Below, piece by piece: positions 25,420 through 34,733 of a DNA stretch of 64,000 nt; the stretch's first letter is position 1; each line of letters opens with the position of its first letter. The translations under genes were made by a program, and so were the position numbers. Location: NCBI GenBank assembly GCA_017404505.1, contig JAFRCE010000023.1:1-64000 (forward strand), read 5' to 3'. The notes below the pieces were generated by a model that searched no databases, was not told where the DNA came from, and was given only the letters and a program-made list of their open reading frames with translations. The DNA comes from Solobacterium sp. (GTDB lineage: Bacteria > Bacillota_I > Bacilli_A > Erysipelotrichales > Erysipelotrichaceae).

Positions 25420-28400
25420 ATGGACAACAGGATAAAGGAAATTCTTGCGAAGATGACGTTGGAGGAGAAAATATCTCTCTGCAACGGTACGGATTTCTGG
25501 CACAGCAGGGCATTTGAAAAGTACGGTATTCCTTTCATCACGATGTCGGATGGCCCCCACGGACTTCGTGTGCAGAAGGGTGACGCGGATATGCTCGGCG
25601 TCAATGTATCCGAACCCGCCACATGTTTCCCCACCGCTGTCGCAAGCGGGGCGTCATGGGACCGCGGACTTCTGAAAGAAGAGGGAAAAGCGATTGGTGA
25701 AGAGGGCCTTGCGTATGGTGTCGATGTCGTGCTCGGTCCTGGCGTCAATATCAAGCGTGATCCGAGATGCGGACGGAATTTCGAATACTTCTCCGAGGAT
25801 CCCTTTCTGGCAGGTGAAATGGGAACTGCCTGGGTGCAGGGTGCTGAGAGCACCGGCATTGGCACAAGTCTGAAACATTTCGCTGCCAACAGCCAGGAGT
25901 TCAAGCGTTTCAACGGAAACAGCCAGATGGATGAACGCACGCTGCGTGAGATCTATCTGCCTGCTTTCGAAACAACTGTGAAAAAAGCGCAGCCTGCCAC
26001 GGTCATGTGCGCGTATCCCATGCTCAACGGCGTGCACTGCAGCGATAACAAAAAACTGCTGAACGATATCCTCCGTGATGAATGGGGCTTTGAAGGCCTG
26101 GTCGTTACGGACTGGGGAGCGCTTTGCGACCGTGTAAAAGCCATGGAAGCAGGCTGTGATCTTTCCATGCCCGGCGGCAGTGATTACATGGAAGACCGTG
26201 TGGCTGCGGCAGTGCGTGAGGGGACACTTCCCGAAAGTGCAGTGGATGCCTGCGCGGCACGCGTGATCCGTCTTGCGCTGCGGTCACAGGAAAACAAAAA
26301 AGAACAGCCTTTCGATATGGAAGCGCACAATGGGACCGCAGAAAAAGTCGCTGCCGGCGGTGCGGTCCTTCTGAAAAACGAAGACAATATCCTGCCGCTG
26401 AAGAAGGAAGATATCGTCCTGATCGGAGACATGGCGCAGAATATGCGTTATCAGGGCTCCGGGTCGAGCCATATCAATCCGACAAAGCTCACAAGCCTCA
26501 GAGACGTTCTGCCCGATGTGCCGTTCGCGGCGTGCTGCAGCGCAGACGGTGAAGTAACGGACGAAAGCCTGAGTGGAGCGGTCCGTCTGGCTGAAAATGC
26601 AAAGACAGCCGTCATCTGCGCCGGCCTTCCGGATATCTATGAATCCGAAGGGTTTGACCGTGAAGATCTGCGGATGCCTGCAGGTCATGTACGCATGATC
26701 GAAGCAGTAGCAGCGGTCAATCCGAACACCGTCGTCGTCCTCTTCTGCGGCTGCGCGGTGGAAGTTCCGTGGATCGATAAAGTAAAAGCGGTGCTGTATA
26801 TGGGCCTTCCCGGCCAGTCCGGCGGGCAGGCAGCCGGGGATATCCTGATGGGAAAGGTGAATCCTTCAGGCAAACTGACGGAAACATGGCCGCTGAAGCT
26901 TTCCGACGTTCCTTCCTATGAGACATTCGGAAAGAAGTATACGCATTACAGTGAAGGCCTCTATGTCGGTTACCGGTATTATCAGAAGGCAGGAGTTCCG
27001 GTGCGCTTCCCGTTCGGATACGGTCTCAGTTATACATCATTCGAGTACAGTGATTTCAAAGCGGACAAACATCATGCGGCCGCAAAGATCACCAATACAG
27101 GAAATACAGCCGGTGCGGAGATCGTACAGCTGTATGTGAAAGCACCGCAGGACGGTCTTTACCGCCCTGTACGGGAACTCAAAGGGTTTGCGAAAGTATT
27201 CCTCGAGCCGGGTGAAACAAAAGAAGTCAGTTTTGATCTGAATGAGCGCAGTTACGCGGTATGGACAGACGGATGGAAAGTTCCTTCCGGCACATACGGG
27301 ATCGAGATCGGTACTTCCTCGGAGGATATCCGTATGACGGCGGATATCACTGTTGAGGGTGAAGAAATGCCGGTTCCTTCCTGGCAGCAGGGAAGCTGGT
27401 ATGAAAAACCGCAGGGCCATCCTTCAGACCGGGACTTTGAAACAATATTTGGCGGTCCGATACAGAAAGAGCCTGAAATCCGTAAAGGACAGTTCACTAT
27501 GGAAATGTCCACGATGGAAATGAAGAATACTTCTCCTATTATGAACATGATGTTTAAGATCACGGAGAAGACTATTGCGAAGGGGTTCGGCGGGAAAGTC
27601 GATTACAGCAATCCGACGTTCAAAATGATGGTCATGTCCGGTGCCGACGCACCTCTGCGCGCGACAGTACTGTCATCCGGCGGAGTGTTCCCGGCGAATG
27701 TTGCGGAAGGCATGCTGGAGATGGCAAATGGCCATATGTCTGAAGGAATCAGGAAGTTTGCCGTAAAAAAGCCGGCGGAGAAAAAGACAAAGACAAGCGC
27801 AATGCACAGCTTTCTCTTCAGTGTTCTGATGAAGAAAAAACACATCTATGATCCTGAAAATCCGCGGGACTACGCCGCTGCGAGACAGTCGGAGATCGAC
27901 AGTGTGAAAATGATCAGGATCCCCAGCAAGATCAGGATATTCCGCTCACATCTCGGAAGAGTTCCCGCGGTATGGATCTCAAAGGAGAATAACCCGCTTG
28001 ACAGGATCGTCCTGTATATCCATGGCGGCGGCTTCGTCACGGGATCCACAGAAGCCCGAAAAGGCTTCACATCCTATATTGCGGATAAGCTCGGCCTGAA
28101 TGTCGTTTCGATCGATTACCGTCTTGCGCCGGAACATCCGTTCCCGGCCGGACCGGATGACTGCTTTGAAGCGTATAATGCACTTCGGGAAAAATACAGG
28201 GCGGACCGGATCGTCATGCTTGGCGAAAGCGCCGGCGGAAACCTCATTTTATCACTGCTGCTGCAGATAAAAGACGCTGGACTGCCTCTGCCCGCAGGGA
28301 CGTTCGCGATCGCTCCGGCCGTACAGTTTGACAAAGAACTGGACAGCTACAGGGACAATGCGGACACGGACTGCATCGTGGCAAATCTGTCCGGTGAAGT

Positions 28401-28731
28401 CTTTGACACATATCTCTGTTCACGGGATGAAGCGGTAACAAAAGATCCCAAGGCAGCGCCGTATTACGGTGACTTCACAGGCTGCACGCCGGTCGTTCTC
28501 TGGGCGTCCGAAACAGAAGTCCTGCTTGACGACAGCCTGATCATGTTTGAAAAGCTGAAGGAACAGGGTGTTGTCACGAAGCTGTATCTGCGTGACGGCA
28601 TGATGCATACATGGATGATCATTCCGAACTTTGCGGAATCAAAGAAGGATCTGGCGATCCTTGGAAAAGATATGCATCTTGCACTGAACGGAAAACTCAG
28701 TGCTGCGTCTGAACCGGTCAAACTTGACTGA
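25420..28731 (+). CDS. GH3 beta-glucosidase fused to an alpha/beta-hydrolase esterase
   Basis: The 1103-residue protein has a GH3 barrel with the nucleophile motif VVTDWGA near residue 228, the second GH3 domain, a fibronectin-III-like domain ending near 650 and a helical tail, then an esterase domain from about 830. The esterase has the oxyanion motif HGGGFVTGS and the nucleophile GESAGG, placing it in the hormone-sensitive-lipase family, with a late D/H pair. No frameshift separates the parts. It likely removes glucose and an acyl group from the same class of plant compounds. ATG 25420 follows AAGGA; the GH78 stop lies 10 bases before. Confidence 0.9.
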   Translation: MDNRIKEILAKMTLEEKISLCNGTDFWHSRAFEKYGIPFITMSDGPHGLRVQKGDADMLGVNVSEPATCFPTAVASGASWDRGLLKEEGKAIGEEGLAYGVDVVLGPGVNIKRDPRCGRNFEYFSEDPFLAGEMGTAWVQGAESTGIGTSLKHFAANSQEFKRFNGNSQMDERTLREIYLPAFETTVKKAQPATVMCAYPMLNGVHCSDNKKLLNDILRDEWGFEGLVVTDWGALCDRVKAMEAGCDLSMPGGSDYMEDRVAAAVREGTLPESAVDACAARVIRLALRSQENKKEQPFDMEAHNGTAEKVAAGGAVLLKNEDNILPLKKEDIVLIGDMAQNMRYQGSGSSHINPTKLTSLRDVLPDVPFAACCSADGEVTDESLSGAVRLAENAKTAVICAGLPDIYESEGFDREDLRMPAGHVRMIEAVAAVNPNTVVVLFCGCAVEVPWIDKVKAVLYMGLPGQSGGQAAGDILMGKVNPSGKLTETWPLKLSDVPSYETFGKKYTHYSEGLYVGYRYYQKAGVPVRFPFGYGLSYTSFEYSDFKADKHHAAAKITNTGNTAGAEIVQLYVKAPQDGLYRPVRELKGFAKVFLEPGETKEVSFDLNERSYAVWTDGWKVPSGTYGIEIGTSSEDIRMTADITVEGEEMPVPSWQQGSWYEKPQGHPSDRDFETIFGGPIQKEPEIRKGQFTMEMSTMEMKNTSPIMNMMFKITEKTIAKGFGGKVDYSNPTFKMMVMSGADAPLRATVLSSGGVFPANVAEGMLEMANGHMSEGIRKFAVKKPAEKKTKTSAMHSFLFSVLMKKKHIYDPENPRDYAAARQSEIDSVKMIRIPSKIRIFRSHLGRVPAVWISKENNPLDRIVLYIHGGGFVTGSTEARKGFTSYIADKLGLNVVSIDYRLAPEHPFPAGPDDCFEAYNALREKYRADRIVMLGESAGGNLILSLLLQIKDAGLPLPAGTFAIAPAVQFDKELDSYRDNADTDCIVANLSGEVFDTYLCSRDEAVTKDPKAAPYYGDFTGCTPVVLWASETEVLLDDSLIMFEKLKEQGVVTKLYLRDGMMHTWMIIPNFAESKKDLAILGKDMHLALNGKLSAASEPVKLD

Positions 28732-28746
28732 GAACTGGAGATCATT

Positions 28747-31278
28747 ATGAAAGCGATTCGTCTTAGAACAGAATATCTGAAGGATACCCTCGGGATCGAT
28801 GTGCAGAAGCCGCGCCTGATGTGGAACTGCGAAGGCGGTATAAAGCAGACAGCGTATCAGATCGTCACGGATGAATGGGACAGCGGAATGATTGAAAGTT
28901 CAGCCATGCATGCTGTTTATCCGAAAGAACTGAACGACAGACAGCGCGTGACATGGAAGATCCGCCTCTGGGATGAAAACAGTGAACCCGGCGAATGGAG
29001 CGAAGCATTCTTTGAAACGGGCATCTCCTGCTGGCAGGCGGAATGGATCACGGGAAACTATAAAGTGAACAAGAAGGAGCGCTATCCAGTCGATTGTTTC
29101 AGAAAGTCCTTCTCTCTGGAAAAAACACCTGTGAAAGCACGCCTGTATATCACTGCGTGCGGCCTGTATGAGGCTGAACTCAACGGCAGTAAAGCCGGTG
29201 ACTTCTACATGGCGCCGGGCTATACCGACTACCGCAAACGTGTGCAGTATCAGACTTACGACGTGACAGACATGCTGTGTAAAGGCAGAAATGAACTGAC
29301 CGTACAGCTGGCTGACGGCTGGTACCGCGGTTCATGCGGCGCCAACGGCATCGAACACCAGTACGGCACCGAGACAAAACTGCTCGCCCAGCTGGAAATC
29401 ACGCTTGAAGACGGCACTATGATGACAGTCGTCAGCGATGACAGCTGGGACTGGTCGAACGACGGTCCGATCCGCTTTGCGGACAACAAAGACGGGGAGA
29501 TCATCGAGGCTTTCCGGGTACCGCTGTACCGCCAGAAAGCCAAAGTCACAAAACACAATGTGATCCCTTCCGCTTCGAACAATGTCCCGGTTACGGAACA
29601 TGAACAGTTCAAGCCGGTGCTTATCACAACACCATCCGGCAAAACGGTCCTTGATTTCGGACAGAATATACAGGGTCATGCGTCGTTCAGACTGAACGCA
29701 CATGCGGGTCAGAGGATATTCCTGCGCTTCGGCGAACTGATCGACAAAGACGGGGAATTCACACAGGACAACATCCAGCTGGCAAACAGGGGAAAACTGA
29801 CGCCGCTGCAGCAGGTGGAATACTTCACGAAAGAAGGCCTGAATGAATACAGGACACGGTTTGCCGTATTCGGATTCCGGTATGTCCTGGTTGAAACCGA
29901 TGTTCCGTTTAAGCCGGAGGACTTTACGGCCCATGCCGTCTATTCCGATCTGGAACGCACAGGCTGGTTCAGCTGTTCCAAAGAACTGCTGAACCGGTTC
30001 TTTGACGCGACAGTCTGGAGTGCAAAAGGCAATCATCTGGACATTCCGACCGACTGTCCCACACGTGAACGGCATGGCTGGACAGGAGATGCGCAGCTGT
30101 TCTTTACCAGTGCCGCGTATCTCTTTGACTTCGCTCCGTTTGCGCGCAAATACCTGCATGATGTATACGACTGGCAACGTAAGAGTGGAAGACTGCCGCA
30201 TATCGCGCCGGAAGGCGGTTCCGATTTCTACATGTGGACGATGAACGGTTCGGTAGGATGGTCGGATGTCGGGGTATTGATACCTTGGCGCTTTGCGCAG
30301 ATTTTCAATGATGAATCGATTCTGCGGGATTACTATGACGGCATGGCGAAATATGCCCGCTTTATGGAAAGCCGTGTTGGCAGAACAGCACCTGTTTTCT
30401 CCGATAAAATCAGACTTTCAAAGGAGAACAGAAAGTATTTCGTGAACATGGGACAGAGCTACGGAGAATGGGCCGAGCCGGTAGATGTCGGCGGCGGTTT
30501 CCGCTGGCAGGATTTTGTCAATCCGCATCCGGAAGTCTCCACAGCCTACACGGCGTATATCCTACAGCTGATGAGTCAGATCGCTGAACGGCTCGGTCAC
30601 AGCGAAGATGCAAAGGAATTCCGGGGTTATGCGGACGGCTGTAAAAAAGCCTACCAGGAACTCGTTACCGGCGGACCGTATACGCTGGACACCGACCGGC
30701 AGGCACAGCTTGTCCGTCCTCTGTACATGGATCTATTAACGGAAGAACAGACGGTCTACGCGAAAAAACGCCTGATCACGGCACTGGAAAACTACGGATG
30801 GCGCCTGGGTACAGGTTTCCTGTCCACACCACTGATCCTGTATGTCCTTTCGTCCTACGATACGGACGCCGCATACCGTCTTCTTGAAAACGAGGAGATC
30901 CCGGGCTGGCTCTCCATGCCGAAACAGGGGGCGACAACCATCTGGGAAAGCTGGGAAGGCCCCAACGCACAGGGCACGGTCGCGTCGCTTAATCATTATT
31001 CCAAAGGTGCTGTGGTGGAATGGCTGTTCTCGACTATGTGCGGGATCAATGTCGCGGGAGAGAATCATTTTGTCATCAGGCCACTTCCCGGAGGAAGCTT
31101 CACATGGGCCGAGGCATTTTACAGAAGTGTTTTCGGAACAGTAAAAGTCCGCTGGGAAAAGAATGACAGAAAGACCGTGTATACGATCAGTATTCCCGCA
31201 AACTGTACAGCAGAGATCCGTTTGCCGGGAGGCATGACAGAAACTGTATGCGCAGGAGAATACATCTTTGAAGAGTGA
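28747..31278 (+). CDS. Alpha-L-rhamnosidase, GH78 (second copy)
   Basis: The 843-residue protein shares the GH78 plan with the gene at 22650, including IPTDCPTRERHGWTGDA near residue 432, GATTIWESWEG and SLNHYSKGAVVEWLF. It has no signal peptide and lacks the helical C-terminal tail of the first rhamnosidase. Sequence difference between the two suggests distinct linkage or aglycone preference rather than a fresh duplication. It starts 15 bases after the GH3-esterase stop with GGAG upstream. Confidence 0.9.
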   Translation: MKAIRLRTEYLKDTLGIDVQKPRLMWNCEGGIKQTAYQIVTDEWDSGMIESSAMHAVYPKELNDRQRVTWKIRLWDENSEPGEWSEAFFETGISCWQAEWITGNYKVNKKERYPVDCFRKSFSLEKTPVKARLYITACGLYEAELNGSKAGDFYMAPGYTDYRKRVQYQTYDVTDMLCKGRNELTVQLADGWYRGSCGANGIEHQYGTETKLLAQLEITLEDGTMMTVVSDDSWDWSNDGPIRFADNKDGEIIEAFRVPLYRQKAKVTKHNVIPSASNNVPVTEHEQFKPVLITTPSGKTVLDFGQNIQGHASFRLNAHAGQRIFLRFGELIDKDGEFTQDNIQLANRGKLTPLQQVEYFTKEGLNEYRTRFAVFGFRYVLVETDVPFKPEDFTAHAVYSDLERTGWFSCSKELLNRFFDATVWSAKGNHLDIPTDCPTRERHGWTGDAQLFFTSAAYLFDFAPFARKYLHDVYDWQRKSGRLPHIAPEGGSDFYMWTMNGSVGWSDVGVLIPWRFAQIFNDESILRDYYDGMAKYARFMESRVGRTAPVFSDKIRLSKENRKYFVNMGQSYGEWAEPVDVGGGFRWQDFVNPHPEVSTAYTAYILQLMSQIAERLGHSEDAKEFRGYADGCKKAYQELVTGGPYTLDTDRQAQLVRPLYMDLLTEEQTVYAKKRLITALENYGWRLGTGFLSTPLILYVLSSYDTDAAYRLLENEEIPGWLSMPKQGATTIWESWEGPNAQGTVASLNHYSKGAVVEWLFSTMCGINVAGENHFVIRPLPGGSFTWAEAFYRSVFGTVKVRWEKNDRKTVYTISIPANCTAEIRLPGGMTETVCAGEYIFEE

Positions 31279-31353
31279 GTAGTATTTCTCAAAAAATTCT
31301 TATGACGCCGGTCCCTGGCCAAACCGCAAGACAGATCAAAACCCACAGAAACA

Positions 31354-31713
31354 GTGATACTTTACTCACTCTGGTGGTGTGTGATCGCGGTCTTCCATGG
31401 CAAGACAGGCAGCGGCTATCTGACGCAGTTCTATCCGCCGGTCGGCCCTGTCACATATCTGGGCATTACACAGGACAGAGACGGCCACTTCAAATTCGTT
31501 GTCGCGGAAGGTGAGAATCAGGAAGGCCTGATCTTCACATTCGGTGACACCAACATGCGTACGAAGTTTTCGATCAGTGCAAGGGAATTCGTCAACAGAT
31601 GGTCCGGGGCAGGTCCGAGGCATCACATGGCCGCTGCCGCAGGCAGACACATTGACACGATCCTCAAAGTCGCAAAGATCTTCAATGTACCGGTCGACAT
31701 CGTCACAAGATAA
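31354..31713 (+). pseudogene. C-terminal remnant of an L-fucose/L-arabinose isomerase-family gene
   Basis: The frame gives about 105 residues that match the end of COG2407-type sugar isomerases: YLTQFYPPVGPVTYLGIT, then GDTNMRTKFSI, then WSGAGPRHHMAAAAGRHIDTI with the metal-binding His near the end. There is no upstream part; the nominal start is GTG inside unrelated sequence after the GH78 stop. The catalytic N-terminal two thirds are missing. It looks like a decayed sugar-isomerase gene left in the operon. Family assignment is by recall. Confidence 0.6.
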
Positions 31714-31742
31714 TGTTTCTGATTACACAAGGAGGAAAACCT

Positions 31743-32756
31743 ATGAAAGTATTCATGATCGGCGGCACCGGACTGCTGGGCAGTGAGGCCGCCAAAGTCC
31801 TGATCGAAAGAGGACATGAAGTAGTATCCATCGCTCTGCCGCCACTGCCGAAAGGCGCGGTACTCCCGGAGAAAATGAAAATCGAATTCGGCAATTATCT
31901 CGAAATGAGTGATGATGAACTGCGTGAAAAACTGGCCGGCTGTGAAGGATTTGTCTTTGCGGCAGGTGTGGATGAAAGAGTCGAAGGTCCATCACCGATC
32001 TATGACCTGTATAAAAAGTACAATATCGATCCGGTCAAAAGACTGCTTGGTTTATGCAAGGAATGCGGCGTAAAGCATGTCGTGATCTGCGGCTCGTACT
32101 TTTCCTACTTCGCTAAAAAATGGCCGGAAAAGCAGCTGACAAAATGGCATCCGTATATCCGCAGCCGGATTGATCAGGAGAATGAAGCCATGAAGTTTGC
32201 AAATGATGATTTCAGCGTTGCTGTCCTGGAACTGCCGTATATCTTCGGTACCCAGCCGGGAAGAAAACCGGTCTGGATATTCCTTGTTGAGCAGATCATG
32301 TCGATGAAGGGTGTCACCCTCTATCCCAAAGGCGGCACGACCATGGTCACTGTCCGTCAGGTGGGACAGGCAGTTGCGGGTGCTCTGGAAAAAACCGAAG
32401 GCGGCAGATGCTGGCCGATCGGATACTACAACATGACATGGAAGGAAATGCTGAAGATCGTTCACAAATACATGGACTGTCCGGAAAGACCTGTCATCAC
32501 GATTCCCAACTGGATGTATGCGATGGGCGGGAAGCAGCTCATCAAAGAACAGCAGGAAAAAGGCATCCAGGGCGGTCTGGACATGGTGAAGTTTACCGAT
32601 ATCATGTGTGCCAATACATTTATTTCCAAGACCGAAGGATGTGTGCAGCTCGGTGTGCAGCCGGATGATATCGAGGGTGCGATCGGCGACAGTATCCTAC
32701 TGTGCCGGGATATCCTGGAAAACAAGGCAGAAACGATCGGTATGAAGGGTGAATGA
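31743..32756 (+). CDS. NAD-dependent epimerase/dehydratase family protein
   Basis: The 337-residue extended SDR begins MKVFMIGGTGLLGSEAAKVL, the GxxGxxG Rossmann motif, and has an acidic loop suited to NAD(H). The usual YxxxK is not evident; HPYIRSRIDQENEAM occupies that place, so the catalytic set may be altered. AAGGAGG precedes ATG 31743. It is followed with near overlap by a larger relative, and the two likely act on one sugar or aglycone intermediate. Confidence 0.8.
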   Translation: MKVFMIGGTGLLGSEAAKVLIERGHEVVSIALPPLPKGAVLPEKMKIEFGNYLEMSDDELREKLAGCEGFVFAAGVDERVEGPSPIYDLYKKYNIDPVKRLLGLCKECGVKHVVICGSYFSYFAKKWPEKQLTKWHPYIRSRIDQENEAMKFANDDFSVAVLELPYIFGTQPGRKPVWIFLVEQIMSMKGVTLYPKGGTTMVTVRQVGQAVAGALEKTEGGRCWPIGYYNMTWKEMLKIVHKYMDCPERPVITIPNWMYAMGGKQLIKEQQEKGIQGGLDMVKFTDIMCANTFISKTEGCVQLGVQPDDIEGAIGDSILLCRDILENKAETIGMKGE

Positions 32757-32758
32757 TC

Positions 32759-34285
32759 ATGAAACGTCCAACTGTATTTGTGACCGGTGCCGGCGGCGGC
32801 ATGGGCTTTGAAAGCTTCAAGGCAATGCTGGCTGATATCGGCACTCTCTATGACCTGGTGATCCTCATCCGTGACAGCGAAAAGAACCGGAAACTGTTTG
32901 AGAGGTATATCGGCACTAAGGGGATCACGGTCTTCTTCGGCGATCTGCTGAATAAAAATGATGTCAGCGGGTGCGTAAAACGCAGCACCATGTGCCTGCA
33001 TATCGCTGCCTTTGTCTCACCGGCTGCGGATTATGAACCGGAAAAAGCGATGCGCAATAATTACGGTTCCACAAAGAACATCATCGAGGCGGTGAAGGAA
33101 CAGGGCCGGGAAGATGAATATAAATTCGTCTATATCGGCACCGTTGCGGAAACCGGCGACCGCATGCCTCCGATCCACTGGGGCAGGGTCGGCGATCCGA
33201 TCAAGCCGAGCATGTTCGACTATTATGCAGTATCCAAGATTGCTGCAGAGAGATATGTGATCGAGAGCGGTCTGAAATACTGGGTTTCGCTGCGGCAGAC
33301 CGGGATCATCGGTCCGGCCATGGCAAAGATCCGCGATTCGATCCAGTTCCACAACTGCATCGACAACGTCCTGGAATATGTCTCGGACAGGGACAGCGGC
33401 AGGGCCATGCGCAATCTGTGCGCGTTTGACTGTGAGGGAACGCTGGATCCTTCCTTCTGGGGCCATATCTACAATATCGGCGGCGGCGAAAGCTGCCGTG
33501 TAAGCACCGGCAAGATGTATGAGATTATGTACGGCAAGATGGGATTCACGTCTCTGGATCCCGTGATCGAACCGAAGTATACCGCAACAAGGAACTTCCA
33601 CGGTCAGTATTATCTGGATTCGGACAAACTGGAAGACTATCTGCATTTCCGTTCTGATTCCATGGAGTATTTCTATGACGCATATCTTGAAGAACTCGGA
33701 TCAGCGAAGGGCATCGCAAAGACATTGTGCAGACTGCCGAAAGGGCAGCAGCTGATGGGAAAAATGATCAAAAAGACCTTTGAACCTCTGTATCACGACG
33801 AACACGGCACGAAGCACTTCATCGAGGACAATATGGAAGACCATATCGACGCTTATTGGGGAAGCAGGAAGAGATGGGAGGAGATCCCGGAAAAGTACAG
33901 CGAACTGAAGCGTTTTGAAGACTGGGATGCCGTAGTTCCGATCGATCACGGATATGATGAAACGAAGCCGGAAAGCGAACTGGACCTGCAGGATATGAAA
34001 AAGGCTGCAGAATTCCGCGGCGGTGCATGTCTCAGCGACGAAATGGTCAGAGGCGACTGGAAGACAAAGCTGAAATTCCGGTGTGCATTCGGCCATGAAT
34101 TCAATGCCAGCCCCCGTCTGATCCTGGAGGGCGGCCACTGGTGTCCGGAATGCGAGCGGAAGAGCTGGAATTACGGAAACCGCGCCAAGGTGGATCCCTT
34201 CTTTGCCCAGGTGTGGACGCCTCTTCATGATGAAGATGAAACAAGAGAATACCCGAAGGCCGTTTCTGAAACAGACATTGCCTGA
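32759..34285 (+). CDS. Large NAD-dependent epimerase with C-terminal zinc-ribbon-like domain
   Basis: The 508-residue protein has an N-terminal extended SDR domain (VTGAGGGMGFESFKAM; YAVSKIAAERYV supplies the catalytic Tyr and Lys near residue 165). From about residue 350 a separate domain begins, with FRCAFGHEFNASPRL and GGHWCPECERKSWNYG, a likely CxGH/CPEC zinc site. This add-on is unusual for epimerases. ATG 32759 is preferred, since AAGGGTG lies eight bases before; ATG 32753 overlaps the preceding stop. It is the last gene of the glycoside operon. Confidence 0.8.
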   Translation: MKRPTVFVTGAGGGMGFESFKAMLADIGTLYDLVILIRDSEKNRKLFERYIGTKGITVFFGDLLNKNDVSGCVKRSTMCLHIAAFVSPAADYEPEKAMRNNYGSTKNIIEAVKEQGREDEYKFVYIGTVAETGDRMPPIHWGRVGDPIKPSMFDYYAVSKIAAERYVIESGLKYWVSLRQTGIIGPAMAKIRDSIQFHNCIDNVLEYVSDRDSGRAMRNLCAFDCEGTLDPSFWGHIYNIGGGESCRVSTGKMYEIMYGKMGFTSLDPVIEPKYTATRNFHGQYYLDSDKLEDYLHFRSDSMEYFYDAYLEELGSAKGIAKTLCRLPKGQQLMGKMIKKTFEPLYHDEHGTKHFIEDNMEDHIDAYWGSRKRWEEIPEKYSELKRFEDWDAVVPIDHGYDETKPESELDLQDMKKAAEFRGGACLSDEMVRGDWKTKLKFRCAFGHEFNASPRLILEGGHWCPECERKSWNYGNRAKVDPFFAQVWTPLHDEDETREYPKAVSETDIA

Positions 34286-34295
34286 TCGGAAAAAT

Positions 34296-34340
34296 AAAAG
34301 AGATTCTAAACGGTCATCATGGATGTTCAGAATCTCTTTT
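34296..34340. terminator. Terminator of the glycoside operon and start of repeat copy C
   Basis: A perfect 12-bp stem (AAAAGAGATTCT with AGAATCTCTTTT) with a 21-base loop. It occupies the position of the terminators in repeats A and B. Confidence 0.8.
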
Positions 34341-34530
34341 CCAATGCGGATAACATGGCTCTGCAACAGGATGCAAAGCCTTATTTCATCTGCTGCGATT
34401 TCTTCCGGTTCTATTCAACTGTTTCTGAATTGATTTTTCCGATCCTTTTCTTCATAAATTCCTGAAAGATCTGGTGCATAACGCGTAAGATCATTCAGAA
34501 AATGAACTGCTTGATCTTAGGATCTGACGC
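34341..34530 (-). repeat. Repeat copy C, degenerate
   Basis: After the terminator comes the tRNA-Leu acceptor end (TATCCGCA at 34345-34352, minus strand) with a ruined T arm, then about 140 bases that keep short blocks of copies A and B such as GCGTAAGATCA. It has no gene. Confidence 0.6.
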
Positions 34531-34534
34531 AAAC

Positions 34535-34580
34535 AAAAATGAGATCCCAGTCTCCTTACTCAGAAGTCCAGGATCTCATA
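34535..34580 (-). terminator. Terminator behind tRNA-Leu(UAG)
   Basis: ATGAGATCC and GGATCTCAT pair around a loop; on the minus strand TTTTTGTTT follows. It is closely related to the terminator of repeat copy B. Confidence 0.7.
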
Positions 34581-34595
34581 TTTGCCCATAAACAG

Positions 34596-34677
34596 TGAGG
34601 ATAACAGGGCTCGAACCTGCACGGGTCACCCCATCGGATCCTAAATCCGATGCGTCTGCCAATTCCGCCATATCCCC
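34596..34677 (-). tRNA. tRNA-Leu(UAG)
   Basis: The 82-base gene folds as a class II tRNA. Acceptor GGGGATA pairs with TATCCTC (one G-T), the D arm holds GGAATTGGCAGAC, the anticodon stem TCGGA/TCCGA has loop TTTAGGA with anticodon UAG, the variable arm is GGGTGACCC and the T loop is TTCGAGC. CCA is not encoded. It lies immediately 3' of a broken tRNA-Leu with the same anticodon and would share its promoter. Confidence 0.93.
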
Positions 34678-34694
34678 ATTTGAAGCGCGTATAT

Positions 34695-34733
34695 TCCTAA
34701 ATCTGTCGTGTCTGCCAATTCCACCATATCCGC
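34695..34733 (-). pseudogene. Orphan 5' half of a tRNA-Leu(UAG)
   Basis: It contains acceptor strand GCGGATA, the tRNA-Leu D arm, anticodon strand ACAGA and the whole loop TTTAGGA, after which homology ends abruptly. The missing partner strands TCTGT and TATCCGC occur in repeat copy A, 16 kb away. Upstream, TAGAAT (34743-34748, minus strand) remains as a promoter -10 box and now drives the intact tRNA-Leu. Confidence 0.8.
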
